From CAYOHP01 sp964403795 [NCBI: uncultured bacterium] (GTDB lineage Bacteria; Muiribacteriota; UBA6191; CAZXTJ01): DNA of 11,114 nt. The position numbers and the translations under genes are program-made. The notes beneath the pieces are model-generated. The model was not told the origin of the DNA, did not search any database, and saw only the letters and a list, made by a program, of their open reading frames with translations. Position 1 is the first letter of the stretch. Every line of letters begins with the position of its first letter. Of this stretch, positions 1 through 7,760 are shown piece by piece. The DNA lies in assembly GCA_964403795.1 (NCBI GenBank), contig CAYOHP010000184.1, forward strand, positions 1 to 11,114. Direction: 5' to 3'.

Positions 1-221
1 AGCTGCTCCTCCAGGAACTCCCGGCGCTGCTGATAGATCATGAGCCCGGTCCCGGCCAGCACCAGGACCACCAGGGCCGACCACCAGAGGATGAGCTGGG
101 CCTTGATCCCCACCCGACGCGAGGGCGGACTCCAGGCCCGCTCGGCAGGAGTCGCAGGGGACTCCCCCGGCGGCATGACCGGCCCCTCGGAGACCGGCAC
201 CAGGGCTTTGTCGGCGGCCAT
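1..221 (-). CDS. N-terminus of a single-pass membrane protein, probably a sensor/signalling protein (partial)
   Basis: Only the first 73 residues are present; the gene runs off the left edge. Residues 1-40 are a Pro/Ala-rich cytoplasmic-type leader ending in basic residues (SRRVGIK). Residues about 43-63 form one strong hydrophobic membrane segment (QLILWWSALVVLVLAGTGLM), followed by a polar, charged stretch (QQRREFLEEQ) that looks like the start of a coiled coil or an extracytoplasmic sensor helix. This layout is common at the N-terminus of histidine kinases, HAMP-domain proteins and diguanylate cyclases, but no catalytic domain is visible, so the class is inference. It begins 33 nt after the stop of a PhnD-type lipoprotein gene, which fits a binding protein/sensor pair. 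Start choice is open: ATG at 221-219 has GGAGGG directly abutting it, which is too close for a normal ribosome site, whereas Met16 (ATG at 176-174) has GAGGGG at 6 nt. Confidence 0.7.
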   Translation of the reverse strand, partial: MAADKALVPVSEGPVMPPGESPATPAERAWSPPSRRVGIKAQLILWWSALVVLVLAGTGLMIYQQRREFLEEQ

Positions 222-254
222 CCCTCCGACTGTACCCCGGAGGCCATCCTGCCT

Positions 255-1154
255 CTACCGGCCGGCCGGGGGCTCCTCGGAATAGGGCAGGAATCGCTCC
301 ACACCGCCGAAGATGGCCTGTTCCTCGGGCCGGATCTCGAGGCCGAGGAAGGCTGCCACGATCCTCTCCTTGCGACGGCTGGGAAGGTCGGCGCGGACCA
401 CGATGGGTTCGTTGGGGATCCTGCCGGTGCGGGCCAGGGCCATGAGTTCGGCCTGACGGGTGGGCTCGTTCTTGAAGGTCTCCTCGATGGCCTGGTCGTA
501 GACCGCCCCGGCGTCCATCTTCCCGAAGTAGACCGAGAGGACGACGTTGTCGTGCTTGCCCAGGAAGTCGGGTCTACCCGATTCCCGGGTCACGAAGTCC
601 CCGGGCACCTTGAGGCCCGAGGCCTCGAGCAAGGCCTTGGGCGCCACGTATCCCGAGGAGGAGTGGGGGTCCACGAAGGCGAAGCGGCGCCCCTTCAGGT
701 CGGAGAGCGCCATGAAGCCGGAATCGGCCCGGCAGACCACCACGCCCTCGTACCAGGTCCGGCCGTTGCGGCTCGGGACCGCCAGGGCCTCGACCGGGCG
801 CTTGCGACGCACCGCGTCCCGGTAGACGTCCGTCCCCAGCCAGGCGGCGTCGACCTTGCCGGCCAGCAGCAGATCGAGGACCCCGTCGTAGCTCGGTGCC
901 AGCACCATGGTGACGCGGTCGACTCCCAGCCCGCTCGCCAGGCGCCCGATCAGGCCCTCGTTGCTGCGCACCACCTCGGTCGCCGTGAGGAAGGGGATCC
1001 GCCCGAGGAAGAACACCCGTTCCTCGGGAATGGCCGTGTCCGGCCCCTGCGCCGGCGGTGCCTGGGGCGGCGGCGGCGGCGAACCGCAGCCCCCGCTCCA
1101 CCCGAGTACCAGGAACGCCGCCACTGCGGCGGCCAGGCGCCAGGGCAGGAGCAT
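255..1154 (-). CDS. PhnD-family phosphate/phosphonate-type substrate-binding lipoprotein
   Basis: A 299-residue periplasmic binding protein of the PhnD/PBP2 type. The N-terminus (MLLPWRLAAAVAAFLVLGW, then SGGC) is a signal peptide ending at a probable lipidated Cys23. The lipobox is imperfect, with Ser rather than Leu at -3. A Pro-rich tether follows, then the folded domain. Family signs are the early VVRSNEG segment, LLLAGKVDAAWLGTDVY, and DPHSSSGYVAPKALLEASG, which resembles the PhnD ligand-binding Ser/Gly loop. The length is normal for the family. The true ligand is unknown, since relatives bind phosphonate, phosphite, phosphate or other oxyanions, and no ABC permease or ATPase lies beside it. 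The downstream neighbour is a membrane protein, so a sensory role is plausible. Start: ATG at 1154 has AGGA at 8 nt. A TTG at 1172 would add six residues and overlap the upstream gene by 8 nt, with GGAG about 10 nt before it. ATG is preferred but not certain. Confidence 0.88.
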   Translation of the reverse strand: MLLPWRLAAAVAAFLVLGWSGGCGSPPPPPQAPPAQGPDTAIPEERVFFLGRIPFLTATEVVRSNEGLIGRLASGLGVDRVTMVLAPSYDGVLDLLLAGKVDAAWLGTDVYRDAVRRKRPVEALAVPSRNGRTWYEGVVVCRADSGFMALSDLKGRRFAFVDPHSSSGYVAPKALLEASGLKVPGDFVTRESGRPDFLGKHDNVVLSVYFGKMDAGAVYDQAIEETFKNEPTRQAELMALARTGRIPNEPIVVRADLPSRRKERIVAAFLGLEIRPEEQAIFGGVERFLPYSEEPPAGR

Positions 1155-1164
1155 CCGGGCGATC

Positions 1165-4100
1165 CTATCCAACGGCAGCCAACTCCATGATCCGCTTCAG
1201 GGCCTGCTGGGCCGCCAGGCGGACGTCCTTGTTCTGGTCCTTCTGGGCGTGCTTCAGGGCCACCGAGGCGCTGATGTCGCCGATCTCGCCGAGCGCCACC
1301 GCCGCCTTCTCGCGGACCTCGAAATCGCGATCGTCGAGCAGGTGGATGAGGGGAACGACGGCCTTCGTCTCGCGGAGGATCCCGAGCACCCTGGCGGCGT
1401 TGGCCCGCATGTCCTTGTTGCGGTGTCCGAAGGCCTCGAGCAGCAGGGCATAGAGGCGAGCCGACGGGGACTCCGAGAGGACCGCCACGGCGGCCTGCTG
1501 GATCGGCTCCTCCTCGCTCCCGAGGCAGTCGACCTTGACCGGCAGGGCCTCGTCGCCCATCGCCAGGAGCGTCTTCCTCGACTCGGTCTTCACCCACAGG
1601 TCGTGGTCATGCATGGACCGGAGCAGCGAGGGCACGGCCTCCACGTCACCGATCCGACCCAGGGCGCGCACCGCCGCCTGCCGGACCTCCGAACTGATGT
1701 CCTGGAGCATCTGCATCAGGGGCTTCACCGCGGCGCGGTCCCCCAGCTTCCCCAGGGTCCCGACGATCGAGTGCCGGACTTCGGAGGACTCGTCCTTCAA
1801 GCCGGCCAGCAGGATCGGCACCACCCGCTTGTCCCGGATCGAGCCCAGGGCCTTGGCGGCGGCCCCCCGGACCTCCGCCACCCGGTCCTGCAGGGCCGTC
1901 CCCAGGACCGGGATGGAGCGGTCGTCGGGCAGCGTCAGGAGTGCCTCGACGGCACGCTTGCGGACGGCCGAGCTCACGTCCTTGACGGCCTTGGCCAGCG
2001 CCTCGAAGGCCTGGTTCGAGCCGATCTTCTCGAGGGCTCCGAGGGCCGAGAGGCGAACCTCCTCGTCGGCGTCCCGGGTGAGTTCCGCCAGCTTCCCCAG
2101 GGCCCTGGGATCCTGGAGGATCCCGAGCACATGGGCACAGCGGGCCCGCACCGTGGCGGAAGCGGTCGCCACCGCCGTGAGCACCCGGTCGACGGTGACC
2201 TTGAGCGGGATGCGCCGGAGCACCCGGCCCAGGAACCCGGCCGGGATCCCCGAGTCCTCCCGCTTCAGGATTTCGATCAGGGCGGTGATCGAGGCTTCCT
2301 TCTGGACGTGGCCGAGGGTCCGGACCAGCCAGAGTCGGGTGTCGCCCTCGGCCTTCACCAGCCTGGCCAGTACCTGCTTGACGGTGTCGGCCAGGTTGAG
2401 CTCGCCCAGCGTCGAGGCGGCCGCCGACCGGACTCCCTCGAGCGCCTCCCGGTTGACCAGCACGATCCCGGCGTCGGGGAAGTTGCGGAGGCGGGCCGCG
2501 TCCTCGGCGGTACAGGTCTCCTCCAGGATGTCGAGGAGGAGCTCCACGGCCGCGGGCATGTCCTGCCTCCCGAGGGCGGTGGCGATCCGGTACCGGATCC
2601 AGGCGTAGCCCTCCTTCATCAGGGTGGAGATGCGTCCCCCGTCCATGAGCTTGCGGTCGATCGCCACCAGCGCCTCGGCGATGCGGACGGCAGTATCCCG
2701 GGGTGCGTCGTCGAAGACCTCCAGCAACGGGTTGATCCCCCGGATGTCCCCGATGGAACCCAGCACCCTGACGACCTTGACCACCAGCGAGGCCTCGTCC
2801 TGGTGTTCGTAGAGGGCACTCACCAGGGAGCCGACCGCGGGCGTCCCGATCGACTCGAGCCCGTCGATGGCGGCATCCGAGACCCCGCTGTCGGCGTCCT
2901 CCAGGAGCCTGAGCAGGAGCGGAAGGGTCTCCTCGGTGCCGATCGACCCGAGCGACCGCGCCACGGCCTGGCGGACGGCCTCGTCGGGATCCCCCACCAG
3001 CCTCTGGAGGTGCGAGACCGAGGCCGGATCCTGGAGCGCACCGATCCCCTCCACGGCGTGCTTCCGGACCACCACGTCGGCGTCCTGGAGCAGCTCCTCG
3101 AGCGGGGAAAGCGCCTCCGGGACCTTGAGCTTGGCCAGGGCCTCCGCGACCGGGACCTTGAGCGCCTCCCGCCCTCCCTCGAGCAGCCCCACCAGGGCGC
3201 TGACCGCGGACCCGTCCCCGAGCTCGCCCAGGGTCCGGATGCCGGCGACCTGGACCGCGTAGGTGGGGTCGTCCTGGAGCCGGGTGATGATGGGCTGGAC
3301 CGACTCGGGAGCGCCGATCTTGCCGAGCGAGTGGATCACCTCGACGGCCAGGTCCTCCCGCATGGTCTTCAGCAACCCGAGCAGGGGTCGCACCGCAGCC
3401 CGACTCTTCATCCTCCCCAGCGACCGGACCGCGGCCAGGGTGAGCTCGGGGTCCTCGTCCTCGTCCAGGAAGTCGAGGAGGGCACCGGCCCCGTCGGGAT
3501 CCTCGATCTCGCCCAGCGCCTTGATGGCAGCCTCGCGGACCTCCCGGTCGTTGTCCCTGAGGAGCTGGAGGAGCAGGGGCGTGGCCTCGTCGGAGCCGAT
3601 CTCCCCCAGGCTCTTGGCGATGATGTAGCGGAGGTCCTTGTCGGCCGCCCCCGAGAGCCCCATCAGGGGCCGTACCGCCTTCTGGTCGCCGATCCGCCCC
3701 AGGGCCTCGGCCACCACATAGGCCATGTTCTCGTCGTTCTCGCGCAGGAGCTGGATCAGGGGCTCGGTGGCGGCCCGGTCGGCGATCCGGCCGAGGGCCT
3801 CGACGCACAGGTAGCGCAGGTTGCCGCGCTCGGAGGCGAGGGCCTTCAGGAGCGGCTTCACCGCCTCCGGGGAGGCCAGCGAGCCGAGGGCCTCGGCGGC
3901 GCACTCCCGGATATCGGGATTGGCGTCGTCGAGGAGCCGCAGGAAGGCCGAGGCCGTCTCCGGGCTCTGGAGCTGCGCCAGACGCTGGACGATCTGGTAC
4001 CTCCGGTCCTCGTCCCGGGTGGCTTCGAGCTGCTCCAGGAGCCGCTTGGGACTGACCTCTTCGAGGCGGGCGGGAACCGGGGTGAGGGCGGTCGGCATCG

Positions 4101-5904
4101 ACTGCAGGGGCTGGGACCGGCCCAGCAGGGAGGGTGTGGGAGGGGCGGCTCCCACCGTGAGCTCGTCGAGGAAGTCGTCCAGGCTCGAACCGGTCGGAGG
4201 TCCGACCTCGCCCGCGTCCAGGACCTCGGATTCGTCCTCGGATCCCTCGGCCGGGATCTCCATGGCACCGATCAGGGCCGCGATCTCGTCGTCGCTGGCG
4301 TCGCCGGCAGGGGCTGCCGCCGACCGGCGGGCGGGAGCGCGGACCGGGACCGGTTCCTCGTCCTCGGACTCGGGGGGCGGCGGGCGGGACGCCACCGCCT
4401 TGCGGGCGGGCGGCTTGCCGGCCCGGGCCGGGGCGGGAGCTGGCCGCTCCGCCTCGGTCTCGGGGGTGGCCGGGAGGATCCCGTCGAGGTCGAGTTCCTC
4501 GAGCGGCGCGGCGGGCGCCCGGGTTCCCTTGCGGGTCGATCCCTTGGCCGCCGGGGAATCGGCCTCGAGCTCGGCCAGGAAGTCGTCGAGGTCATCGCCG
4601 CCCTTGGGGGTCACGGCCGCCTTCTTCCCGGAGGCCGGTGCCGAGGCGGAGGGCGAGTCCGACTTCCCGCTCTCGAAGAGCTCGTCGAACTCGTCGAAGC
4701 CGGGTACCGACTGGTCGGGCTCCGGCTTCGGTGCCGGGCGACCCGGTGGGGGTTCCTCGAAGACCAGCCCGCTCTCCGCCAGGTCGGGGACCTTGGGCTG
4801 GGAGCGCGTCCCACCCTTGGGGGCCGCCGCCTTGCCACTCGGGGGACCCGCCTTGGCGGCGGGTGCCGGAGCGGGCGGTGCCGAGAACAGATCCTCGAAA
4901 CCGTCCTCGCCGCCGGCGGTCTCGGCCCCGAGGTCGAAGGCCTTGCCGCCTCCTCCGACAGCTGCCTGCTTGCCGGTGGAACCCCGGCTGGAGGCCGAGG
5001 GAAGGTCCTCGATCTCGGCCAGCAGGTCCTCCAGGTCGTCCCCGCCCCCTCCGGCTCCTCCGCCGGCCTGGGGAGGCTTGGCCAGACCCTCGAAGCGGGC
5101 AAGCTCGACCATCGAATCGTCGCTCAGGTCCTCGTCGCCCTTGACCGGGCCCCTGCTCGGGGGCGGGGCAGGCTTGCGTCCTGCCGGGGCCGCCGGAGCC
5201 GGAGCCGGAGCCGTGGCAGCCTCCGCGAATCCCTGGAGCCCGTCGAGATCGAGGATCGAGCGTTGGGCCTGGCCCGAGGCCCCGGGCGGGCCGAAGAGGT
5301 CGTCCACGCCGCCGGTCTCCGGCGACCCGAGGTCCAGCCCTCCGGAGTCGCTCACGGAGAGTCCGGAGGACAATCCTGGACCCTTGCCGGAGGCTCCCGC
5401 GGCTCCGCCCCCACCGAAGCTGAAGTCCAGGGGGTCCTGGCTGGCGGCGCCACCCGGGAGCTTCACGTCCTCGCTGCGGTTGGGGTCCAGGGCACCGAGG
5501 TCGCTGAAACTGAAGTCGTCGGAGGGGCTGCCGGCCATGGAGCCCCATCCCTCGCCACCCGACGGGGGGGGGACGGCTCCCTTGTCGGGCTTCTTGGAAC
5601 CCGAGGCCAGGGCCGCGAGGTTCCCCTCGAAGTCCGAGAGCATGAGGTCGAGTCCGCCGTCGGGCTTCCCCTTGCCGCCCGCGCCCGGGCCTCCGTCGAG
5701 ATCGTCGAAGAGGCCCCCGCCGTCCCCGCGGACCTGGTCCATGAGTCCGGAGAAGTCGATGTCGGCGCCGCCCGGCAGGCTGGCCGAGAGGTCCAGGGAG
5801 CCGGTCGTGTCCGACCCGAGCCCGCCTCCCTCGATCGGGGTCCCGCACATGATGCAGAACCGGTTCTCCTCGAGGTTCTTGAAGTTGCAGCTGGGACAAT
5901 TCAT
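1165..5904 (-). CDS. Giant zinc-ribbon / disordered-linker / HEAT-repeat scaffold protein
   Basis: A 1579-residue soluble protein with three parts. (1) Residues 1-23 are a zinc ribbon with Cys3/Cys6 and Cys17/Cys20 (CPSC and CIMC), ending in GTP. (2) Residues about 27-615 form a Gly/Ala/Pro/Ser- and Asp/Glu-rich linker with no predicted fold, carrying repeated short acidic-hydrophobic motifs such as DDLEDLLAEIEDL and DDLDDFLAELE. (3) Residues about 616-1579 form about 30 HEAT-like repeats of 30-32 residues, with a consensus close to AVxPLLxLLxDxDxEVRxAAxxALGxIGD. There is no signal peptide or membrane segment, so it is probably a cytoplasmic adaptor. HEAT proteins of this kind are protein-binding solenoids. 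Single repeats resemble those of phycobilin lyases, but nothing suggests that activity here. ATG at 5904 is chosen because the ribbon begins there and GGGAG lies about 9 nt upstream. ATG at 5928 adds eight unlike residues and has no ribosome site. The PhnD gene follows within 10 nt or overlaps. Function unknown. Confidence 0.88.
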   Translation of the reverse strand: MNCPSCNFKNLEENRFCIMCGTPIEGGGLGSDTTGSLDLSASLPGGADIDFSGLMDQVRGDGGGLFDDLDGGPGAGGKGKPDGGLDLMLSDFEGNLAALASGSKKPDKGAVPPPSGGEGWGSMAGSPSDDFSFSDLGALDPNRSEDVKLPGGAASQDPLDFSFGGGGAAGASGKGPGLSSGLSVSDSGGLDLGSPETGGVDDLFGPPGASGQAQRSILDLDGLQGFAEAATAPAPAPAAPAGRKPAPPPSRGPVKGDEDLSDDSMVELARFEGLAKPPQAGGGAGGGGDDLEDLLAEIEDLPSASSRGSTGKQAAVGGGGKAFDLGAETAGGEDGFEDLFSAPPAPAPAAKAGPPSGKAAAPKGGTRSQPKVPDLAESGLVFEEPPPGRPAPKPEPDQSVPGFDEFDELFESGKSDSPSASAPASGKKAAVTPKGGDDLDDFLAELEADSPAAKGSTRKGTRAPAAPLEELDLDGILPATPETEAERPAPAPARAGKPPARKAVASRPPPPESEDEEPVPVRAPARRSAAAPAGDASDDEIAALIGAMEIPAEGSEDESEVLDAGEVGPPTGSSLDDFLDELTVGAAPPTPSLLGRSQPLQSMPTALTPVPARLEEVSPKRLLEQLEATRDEDRRYQIVQRLAQLQSPETASAFLRLLDDANPDIRECAAEALGSLASPEAVKPLLKALASERGNLRYLCVEALGRIADRAATEPLIQLLRENDENMAYVVAEALGRIGDQKAVRPLMGLSGAADKDLRYIIAKSLGEIGSDEATPLLLQLLRDNDREVREAAIKALGEIEDPDGAGALLDFLDEDEDPELTLAAVRSLGRMKSRAAVRPLLGLLKTMREDLAVEVIHSLGKIGAPESVQPIITRLQDDPTYAVQVAGIRTLGELGDGSAVSALVGLLEGGREALKVPVAEALAKLKVPEALSPLEELLQDADVVVRKHAVEGIGALQDPASVSHLQRLVGDPDEAVRQAVARSLGSIGTEETLPLLLRLLEDADSGVSDAAIDGLESIGTPAVGSLVSALYEHQDEASLVVKVVRVLGSIGDIRGINPLLEVFDDAPRDTAVRIAEALVAIDRKLMDGGRISTLMKEGYAWIRYRIATALGRQDMPAAVELLLDILEETCTAEDAARLRNFPDAGIVLVNREALEGVRSAAASTLGELNLADTVKQVLARLVKAEGDTRLWLVRTLGHVQKEASITALIEILKREDSGIPAGFLGRVLRRIPLKVTVDRVLTAVATASATVRARCAHVLGILQDPRALGKLAELTRDADEEVRLSALGALEKIGSNQAFEALAKAVKDVSSAVRKRAVEALLTLPDDRSIPVLGTALQDRVAEVRGAAAKALGSIRDKRVVPILLAGLKDESSEVRHSIVGTLGKLGDRAAVKPLMQMLQDISSEVRQAAVRALGRIGDVEAVPSLLRSMHDHDLWVKTESRKTLLAMGDEALPVKVDCLGSEEEPIQQAAVAVLSESPSARLYALLLEAFGHRNKDMRANAARVLGILRETKAVVPLIHLLDDRDFEVREKAAVALGEIGDISASVALKHAQKDQNKDVRLAAQQALKRIMELAAVG

Positions 5905-5939
5905 GGAAAGGGGCTCCCGATGGAACATCGGTGCGGACG

Positions 5940-5969
5940 CGGGATTCCCGTAGGGTTCGCGTAAGAACC
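5940..5969. repeat. Two short palindromes in the ptsI / HEAT-gene intergenic region
   Basis: The 105-nt gap between the ptsI stop (6010) and the HEAT-gene start (5904) is the only sizeable gap on the minus strand. It contains CGGGA-T-TCCCG at 5940-5950 and GGTTC-GCGTAA-GAACC at 5954-5969. They could be an operator, a weak hairpin ending the pts transcript, or part of the leader of the HEAT-gene mRNA. No T-run follows, so a classic intrinsic terminator is not supported, and I see no convincing -35/-10 pair here. Confidence 0.4.
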
Positions 5970-6009
5970 GGCCGCCCTCGGCCCGGATTGTCCTCCCGAT
6001 CGGACCCTG

Positions 6010-7752
6010 TCAGACGACCGGGAGGCCCCTTTCGACCAGGTAGGACTCCACCGCGTGACGGACCTCCCCGGCACCCGACGCCTCGGAGAGCCCCGAGACC
6101 AGCTTCTCGAGCTCCCTAGTGTCCAGCCTAGCAGCGAGTTGCCGGATCCGCGGCACGGCGAAGAGGTTCATGGAGAAGTCCCGGATCCCGAGCCCGAGCA
6201 GGATCGTGAACCCGACCGGCTCGGCAGGGAGCTCCCCGCAGCAGGACACCGGGATGCCGGCCGCCCGGGCCGCGGCGACCACCGTCCGGATCAGGTCGAT
6301 CAGGGCCGGAGGCACCCCCGAAAGGTACTCGCTCACCTCGGGGTTCATCCGGTCGGCGGCCATCAGGAACTGCACGAGGTCGTTGGTCCCGATCGAGAAG
6401 AAGGCCACCCGGGGAGCGAAGAGGCGCGCCGAGAGTGCCGCCGCGGGGACCTCGACCATCATCCCCGCCCGCAGATCGGGATCGAAGGGCTCGTTGGAGG
6501 CGACCAGGTCGCTCGCCACCTCGGAGAGGATCCGGTTGGCCCGCTCCAGGTCCTCCAGGGAGGCGATCATCGGGTACATCAGGTGGACCGGGCCCTCCGC
6601 CGAGGCCCTCAGGATGGCCCTGAGCTGGATCCGGAAGGTGGCCTCCTCCCGCATGCACAGCCGGATCGAGCGCAGTCCCATGGCCGGGTTCGGCTCCCGG
6701 AGCCTGCCGAAGTAGGGGATGTCCTTGTCCCCGCCGACATCGATGGTCCGGAAGGTGACGAGTTCCCCGGCGGCATCCTGGACGGCGCGGGTATAGGTCC
6801 GGAGCTGCGCCTTGAAGGGTGGCGGCCTGGGCTTGCCCATGAACAGGTACTCGGTGCGGAAGAGGCCTACCCCCTCGGCTCCGAAGGCCCGGAGACTGCG
6901 GACCTCGGCGCCCAGCGACACGTTGGCCCGCAGATGGACCCGCACCCCGTCCTGGGTCACCAGTTCGGACCGCTCGCCCGCCTCCTGGGCAGGGCGCTCC
7001 TCGGGGGGAGCCTGGGCCGCCAGCACGGGTGCGATCGCCTCCAGGGTCGCCTCGCTGGGGTCGACCACCACCTCGCCCGAGCGGTGGTCGAGGATCAGGA
7101 GATCGCCGTTGCCCACGGCAGCCAACAATCCGGCTACCCCGACCAGGCAGGGGATCCCCATTCCCCGGGCCATGATCGCGGCGTGGGAGGTGGCAGCCCC
7201 GCCTTCCATGACGATCCCTCCGATCGCCACGTGTTCGAGCTGCACGACCGTCGAGGGCGCCAGGTCCCGGGCCACCAGGATGGCGCCTGCGTCGATCCCG
7301 TAGAGCTCGTTGGGGTCGCGGCCCAGGAGGTTCCGCCGGATCCGGGAGCCGACGTCCTGGACGTCCGCCTCCCGGGCCCGCATGTAGGCATCGGACATCT
7401 CGGCGAAGCGGCGGGCCAGCTGCCCGATCACATGATCGACGGCCCGCACCGCACTCCAGTGCTCGCCCTTCACGCGCTGGAGGACGGACCGCACGAAGGT
7501 CGGATCGGCCAGCATCTCGAGCTGGGCCGAGACCACGTTGTCCGCTTCGGGGTTCGAGCTCCTCCCCCGCATGTGTTCGAGCTGATCCCGGCTCTTGGCG
7601 AGGGCGGTGTCGAAACGGAGGAGCTCGGTCCTCACGTCGTCGGCCCTCAGGGGCACGGCCTCCCCCTCGCCCACCGGACCGACCACCCGAGCCCGCCCGC
7701 GGCCGCTGCGGGGACTGACCGCGACCCCCGACAGCCGTCGTTCGATCGCCAT
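6010..7752 (-). CDS. ptsI: Phosphoenolpyruvate-protein phosphotransferase (PTS enzyme I)
   Basis: 580 residues, the usual size for enzyme I. It takes phosphate from phosphoenolpyruvate onto its own histidine and passes it to HPr in the cytoplasm. Residues 1-140 are the helical HPr-binding region. The phospho-His domain has GGAATSHAAIMARGMGIP with His190. The C-terminal PEP-binding barrel carries LFRTEYL (Arg299), FRTIDVGGDK (Arg335), MMVEVP (Glu434) and GTNDL (Asn457/Asp458). The catalytic Cys505 sits in SCCGE. All key residues of the family are present, each three positions beyond its E. coli counterpart, so the enzyme should be active. No N-terminal GAF domain is present, so it is not the PtsP (nitrogen-type) form. 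The ATG lies 8 nt after the ptsH stop in another frame with only a weak AGG upstream, so coupled translation is likely. No EII permease is present, so phosphate acceptors beyond HPr are unknown. Confidence 0.96.
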   Translation of the reverse strand: MAIERRLSGVAVSPRSGRGRARVVGPVGEGEAVPLRADDVRTELLRFDTALAKSRDQLEHMRGRSSNPEADNVVSAQLEMLADPTFVRSVLQRVKGEHWSAVRAVDHVIGQLARRFAEMSDAYMRAREADVQDVGSRIRRNLLGRDPNELYGIDAGAILVARDLAPSTVVQLEHVAIGGIVMEGGAATSHAAIMARGMGIPCLVGVAGLLAAVGNGDLLILDHRSGEVVVDPSEATLEAIAPVLAAQAPPEERPAQEAGERSELVTQDGVRVHLRANVSLGAEVRSLRAFGAEGVGLFRTEYLFMGKPRPPPFKAQLRTYTRAVQDAAGELVTFRTIDVGGDKDIPYFGRLREPNPAMGLRSIRLCMREEATFRIQLRAILRASAEGPVHLMYPMIASLEDLERANRILSEVASDLVASNEPFDPDLRAGMMVEVPAAALSARLFAPRVAFFSIGTNDLVQFLMAADRMNPEVSEYLSGVPPALIDLIRTVVAAARAAGIPVSCCGELPAEPVGFTILLGLGIRDFSMNLFAVPRIRQLAARLDTRELEKLVSGLSEASGAGEVRHAVESYLVERGLPVV

Positions 7753-7760
7753 GGGGCGGC

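Noticed and set aside
38-304. Reading frames on both strands at the left edge.
   Set aside because: They conflict with the PhnD gene end and the membrane-protein start. Both are Arg/Ser/Pro-rich and lack signals, whereas the chosen frame has a clear membrane segment.
1165-4060. Possible DNA tandem repeat with a period near 93 nt.
   Set aside because: The periodicity comes from HEAT protein units that have diverged in sequence; I see no near-identical DNA copies, so it is not a recent tandem array.
1165-5904. Annotating the HEAT protein as a phycobilin lyase.
   Set aside because: The repeats are generic. There is no photosynthesis context, and the zinc ribbon with a long linker does not fit lyases.
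907-5964. Uninterrupted plus-strand reading frame of 1685 codons opposite the HEAT gene.
   Set aside because: It is the antisense shadow of the minus-strand gene. Stop codons are rare opposite GC-rich codons, and its translation is low-complexity Gly/Arg/Leu sequence with no domain, whereas the minus strand gives clear zinc-ribbon and HEAT repeats.
5970-6009. Intrinsic terminator after ptsI.
   Set aside because: Only short GC-rich partial stems are present and no T-run follows on the minus strand, so a terminator cannot be supported.
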